From: Chlamydiales bacterium
Lineage (GTDB): Bacteria; Chlamydiota; Chlamydiia; Chlamydiales; Simkaniaceae
Length of the DNA: 64,000 nt
Assembly (NCBI GenBank): GCA_024233395.1
Contig: JACKPR010000005.1
Location: 62,001 to 126,000, forward strand
Direction of reading: 5' to 3'
A program made the translations under genes and the position numbers. Numbering within the stretch: position 1 is the stretch's first letter; every line of letters begins with the position of its first letter. Under the pieces are notes generated by a model. It was given only the letters and a program-made list of their open reading frames with translations. It was not told where the DNA came from and ran no database searches. Shown here one piece after another: positions 60,998 through 64,000 of this stretch.

Positions 60998-63091
60998 ATG
61001 GCAAATCAGCGCCCCCCACAAGATAAACTAGAGAATGTCAGAAATATTGGCATCATGGCCCACATCGATGCTGGGAAAACCACTTGTACAGAGAGGATCC
61101 TCTTTTATTCAGGGCGTGTTCACCGGATTGGTGAAGTCCATGAAGGGGCTGCCACAATGGACTGGATGGAGCAGGAACAAGAGCGTGGAATCACGATCAC
61201 CTCTGCAGCCACAACTGTTTATTGGCATGATTGCAAAATCAACATTATTGATACTCCAGGACACGTTGACTTCACTGTAGAAGTTGAACGTTCTCTTCGT
61301 GTTCTTGATGGTGCGGTCGCAGTCTTTAGCGCTGTGGATGGGGTTCAACCTCAGTCAGAAACTGTTTGGAGACAAGCAGTTCGGTATGGGGTTCCAAGAA
61401 TTGCCTTTATCAACAAAATGGATCGCGTCGGAGCCGACTACTTCTATTGCATCAAGAGCATGAAAGAAAAACTCGGTGCAAATGCAATTGCTGTTCAATG
61501 CCCAATCGGCGCCGAGAACGACTTCCTTGGAATGGTCGACCTGGTTACGATGAAAGCTTACCTCTTTAAAGACGAGACCATGGGTGCAGAATACGAAGTT
61601 GCTGAAATTCCTGCTGATCTTAAAGAAAAGTGCGATCAAATGCGCTCTGAAATGCTTGAAGAGCTTGCGACGATCGATGATTCGAATGATGACTTCATGA
61701 TGAAGGTTCTTGAAGCTCCAGACACTCTTACCCCAGAAGAAATTCATGCTGTGATTCGTCAAGGAGTCGTAACAAATAAGATTAATCCTGTCCTTTGTGG
61801 AACAGCATTTAAGAACAAAGGAATCCAACCTCTTCTTGATGCTGTGACTCTTTGGATGCCTTCTCCTCTTGATCGAGGTACGATTAAAGGAATTGATGTT
61901 GATACCGAAAAAGAATTCAGCTTAGAACCCTGTGATGCAAGCCCTCTTGCAGCTTTAGCATTTAAGGTTGTCACAGATCCTTATGTTGGAAAACTTACCT
62001 TTGTCCGTGTTTATTCGGGAGTCCTTGAAAAAGGGATGAGCCTTATTAACACTACAAAAGACAAAAAAGAGCGCGTTTCTAGACTTCTAGAAATGCACTC
62101 TAACCAAAGAAAGGATCGTGATGAGTTCTTCACTGGAGATATCGCCGCTGTTATCGGTCTTAAGTTCACAACAACTGGAGATACTCTTTGCGCGGAAAAT
62201 ACTCCCCTTCTCTTAGAGAAGATGGAATTCCCTGAGCCGGTAATTTCGATGGCAATCGAACCTAAATCAAAAGGTGACCGGGAAAAACTTTCTCAAGCGC
62301 TTAGTTCCCTTTCAGATGAAGACCCCACTTTCCGTGTGAGCACTAATGAAGAAACAGGACAAACCATCATCGCTGGAATGGGGGAACTCCATTTAGAGAT
62401 CTTAAAAGATCGGATGTTCCGCGAATTTAAAGTCGATGCAAACGTCGGTAAGCCTCAAGTTTCTTACAAAGAAACCATCACTGCGCCTTCTAAAACAGAC
62501 ACCAAGTTTGTTAAACAGTCTGGTGGACGTGGACAATATGCACACGTTTGTCTTGAAATCGAACCCAACGAACCTGGAAAAGGAAACGAGGTTGTTAGCA
62601 AGATTGTTGGAGGAGTCATTCCTAAGGAATACATCCCCGCTTGTATAAAAGGGGTTCAAGAGGGACTTTCCAATGGAGTTCTTGCTGGTTATAGCCTTGT
62701 TGATGTTAAAGTCGCGATTGTCTTTGGATCATACCACGAAGTAGACTCCAATGAGATGGCATTTAAGATTTGTGCTTCGATGGCCATTCGTGATGCAGCC
62801 AAGAAAGGGTCGCCAATTATACTAGAACCCATTATGAAAGTTGTTGTCACCTCTCCAGAGGAATATATCGGAGATGTGATCGGTGACATTAACAGGCGCC
62901 GCGGAAAGATTATGAACCAAGGAATGGAAAAAGGAGTTGCCATTATTGATTGTGAGGTCCCATTAAGCGAAATGTTTGGTTACTCGACAACCCTTCGCTC
63001 CTTAAGTTCAGGACGTGCAACTTACTCAATGGAACCAGGACACTTCGAAAGAGTTCCTGCAAAAATTCAAGAAGAAATCATTAAGAAATAA
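60998..63091 (+). CDS. fusA: elongation factor G
   Basis: A 697-residue translational GTPase. GTP-binding motifs AHIDAGKTTCTER (G1), RGITITSAAT (G2), DTPGHVDFT (G3) and NKMDR (G4), followed by domains II-V, including the domain IV tip region PQVSYKETITAPSKTD and GGRGQYAHV. It drives ribosome translocation and recycling. Full length; 17 bases after rpsG. Confidence 0.98.
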   Translation: MANQRPPQDKLENVRNIGIMAHIDAGKTTCTERILFYSGRVHRIGEVHEGAATMDWMEQEQERGITITSAATTVYWHDCKINIIDTPGHVDFTVEVERSLRVLDGAVAVFSAVDGVQPQSETVWRQAVRYGVPRIAFINKMDRVGADYFYCIKSMKEKLGANAIAVQCPIGAENDFLGMVDLVTMKAYLFKDETMGAEYEVAEIPADLKEKCDQMRSEMLEELATIDDSNDDFMMKVLEAPDTLTPEEIHAVIRQGVVTNKINPVLCGTAFKNKGIQPLLDAVTLWMPSPLDRGTIKGIDVDTEKEFSLEPCDASPLAALAFKVVTDPYVGKLTFVRVYSGVLEKGMSLINTTKDKKERVSRLLEMHSNQRKDRDEFFTGDIAAVIGLKFTTTGDTLCAENTPLLLEKMEFPEPVISMAIEPKSKGDREKLSQALSSLSDEDPTFRVSTNEETGQTIIAGMGELHLEILKDRMFREFKVDANVGKPQVSYKETITAPSKTDTKFVKQSGGRGQYAHVCLEIEPNEPGKGNEVVSKIVGGVIPKEYIPACIKGVQEGLSNGVLAGYSLVDVKVAIVFGSYHEVDSNEMAFKICASMAIRDAAKKGSPIILEPIMKVVVTSPEEYIGDVIGDINRRRGKIMNQGMEKGVAIIDCEVPLSEMFGYSTTLRSLSSGRATYSMEPGHFERVPAKIQEEIIKK

Positions 63092-63106
63092 AAAGAGAAA
63101 TCATCA

Positions 63107-63430
63107 ATGGCAAAGGAAACACCTAATAGAAAAAAGATACGGATCCGGCTTAAAGGATATGACCAAAGGATCCTCGATCGTTCGACTGCCGATATCGTTG
63201 AAACTGCTAAAAGAACCGGAGCCCGCATTGTTGGTCCTATCCCTCTTCCAACAAAAAGGGAAATCTATACAGTCCTTCGCTCTCCACACGTTGACCGAAA
63301 ATCACGTGAGCAGTTTGAGATCCGAACCCATGTTCGCCTTCTCGATATCCTCAACCCTACATTGGATACCATTGACAAGCTCAAGGTTCTTCCTGTCGCA
63401 GCGGGTGTTGATATAAAGATTAAGGCCTAG
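63107..63430 (+). CDS. rpsJ: 30S ribosomal protein S10
   Basis: A 107-residue protein with the S10 signature RIVGPIPLPTKREIYTVLRS followed by PHVDRKSREQFEIRTHVRLL. It follows fusA directly, without tuf between, as in Chlamydia. Last gene of the operon, followed by a terminator. Confidence 0.97.
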   Translation: MAKETPNRKKIRIRLKGYDQRILDRSTADIVETAKRTGARIVGPIPLPTKREIYTVLRSPHVDRKSREQFEIRTHVRLLDILNPTLDTIDKLKVLPVAAGVDIKIKA

Positions 63431-63450
63431 GTAAATCTTTTCTTTAAAAT

Positions 63451-63471
63451 GGCAGCGATACAATCGCTGCC
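63451..63471 (+). terminator. terminator of the str operon
   Basis: A perfect 9-bp stem GGCAGCGAT/ATCGCTGCC with a three-base loop, followed by TTTAG, 20 bases after the rpsJ stop. The T-tract is short. The converging gene at 63480 begins its stop just beyond. Confidence 0.7.
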
Positions 63472-63479
63472 TTTAGTCG

Positions 63480-63815
63480 TTATTCTCCCATACAGCGAGC
63501 AGCCCCACCTGCTATTAATGCATAAAGCCCAAAAAGGGTCATATACAATGCAGCAAATGCAGCTACAGTAGATTTGATTGGAAAGAAAAACATCCCATAA
63601 ACAAATGCAGCTCCTCCACCAACGATTAATTTGGTCGAAAGACGGGACTCTGCTATAGAGTCTTTAATGTTATATAAAAAATTTGAAGCTATCTTGCTAA
63701 TACTAAATTCTGCAGACTGCTTGGGTTGACTGTAAACACTACTGTACGTTCTACTGTAAGCCCCAAAATCATTGAAACCACTCAATGGTTTACCGTACGT
63801 AGAAGCACGTTCCAT
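63480..63815 (-). CDS. small two-helix membrane protein of unknown function
   Basis: A 111-residue protein. A Ser/Tyr-rich N-terminal 60 residues precede two hydrophobic segments (about 63-82 KLIVGGGAAFVYGMFFFPI and 84-103 VAAFAALYMTLFGLYALIAG) with a very short loop. This bilobed hydrophobic hairpin is the hallmark shape of chlamydial inclusion membrane proteins, though it is not proof. AAAGGAGGG precedes the ATG. No family recognised. Confidence 0.55.
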   Translation of the reverse strand: MERASTYGKPLSGFNDFGAYSRTYSSVYSQPKQSAEFSISKIASNFLYNIKDSIAESRLSTKLIVGGGAAFVYGMFFFPIKSTVAAFAALYMTLFGLYALIAGGAARCMGE

Positions 63816-64000
63816 GTTACCCTCCTTTTAATGGTTATCTTAAAGCACTAATTATAACAAATAAATTAAATTGAAACATAATAAAAAATAATTTTTATTA
63901 TGTTAAAAAAAATTAAATATACATTATTCAAAGCAAAAAACATGAATAATTAATTTTAAAGAAAATATTTTAACTAGACTTGAACGAGCATTGTTCAAGA
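63816..64000. other. AT-rich intergenic sequence to window end
   Basis: No ORF, repeat or hairpin of note. Upstream region of the gene at 63480 and possibly of a gene beyond the window. No promoter stands out. Confidence 0.5.

Noticed and set aside
61355..61828. 157-codon ORF antisense to fusA
   Set aside because: Shadow of the highly conserved EF-G coding sequence.

Overview
The window reads as chromosomal DNA of a Chlamydiae member outside the genus Chlamydia, an amoeba- or arthropod-associated chlamydia in the Parachlamydiales/Simkania range. The first bases are the 5' end of a 16S rRNA on the minus strand with the chlamydia-like start TTCAGATTGAA. Several neighbourhoods also match ones I recall from Chlamydia: kdsD/E2/gltT; nrdR-dksA-lspA; a metal ABC transporter near rplU-rpmA-obg; tsp beside rpsL-rpsG-fusA-rpsJ. 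Genes absent from pathogenic Chlamydia (isocitrate dehydrogenase, type IV toxin-antitoxin, Fic, two-partner secretion) point to a larger environmental genome. The species call is inference.

Layout. 0-5.6 kb: 16S leader, nhaD, a small membrane protein, kdsD, a 166-bp palindromic element, icd and a peptide deformylase with an unusual hydrophobic N-terminus. 5.6-11.2 kb: a probable host-interaction island with two tandem paralogues carrying a caspase-like His/Cys pair and a C-terminal membrane anchor, a helical-repeat protein, a small acidic protein, and a 638-residue protein whose C-terminus has the Cys-His-Asp spacing of YopT (C58) proteases. 11.2-17.4 kb: an operon gmhA-lpxK-gltP-E2, an RRM protein and a second gltP. 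17.6-25.4 kb: accessory DNA with a coiled-coil protein, decayed duplications, a solitary HigA-type antitoxin with a truncated toxin, Fic with an operator array, and AbiEi/AbiEii. 25.5-30 kb: secreted proteins (Mip-like FKBP, a RanBP2-type zinc finger protein), a candidate structured RNA, an OppA remnant, and an AAA/DUF4143 ATPase preceded by three 33-bp-period iterons.

30-36.6 kb: a housekeeping run (methyltransferase, cinA, unknown protein, lspA, dksA, nrdR, tRNA-Ser) split between lspA and the unknown gene by a 2.2-kb insertion carrying marR-SRPBCC and rhuM. The insertion is bounded by identical 61-bp direct repeats of the lspA 3' end. 36.6-45.2 kb: unknown membrane protein, znuABC-like transporter, PP2C phosphatase, endonuclease/phosphatase-family protein, rplU-rpmA-obg. 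45.2-49.5 kb: a TpsA/TpsB pair. 49.5-57.7 kb: unknown and small membrane proteins, DUF1653, DUF1499, MATE transporter, a fused OppA-like protein and tRNA-Phe. 57.7-64 kb: tsp, the str operon and a small membrane protein.

Three families of short palindromic, MITE-like elements occur. One family (TIR starting TATAGCTAAAAC) has three copies, two of which supply the stop codon of the neighbouring gene. A second family (TIR TAGATAGTGTCG) ends at the stop codon of tsp. Gene calls for conserved families are firm. The effector-like calls rest on motif spacing and are inferences.
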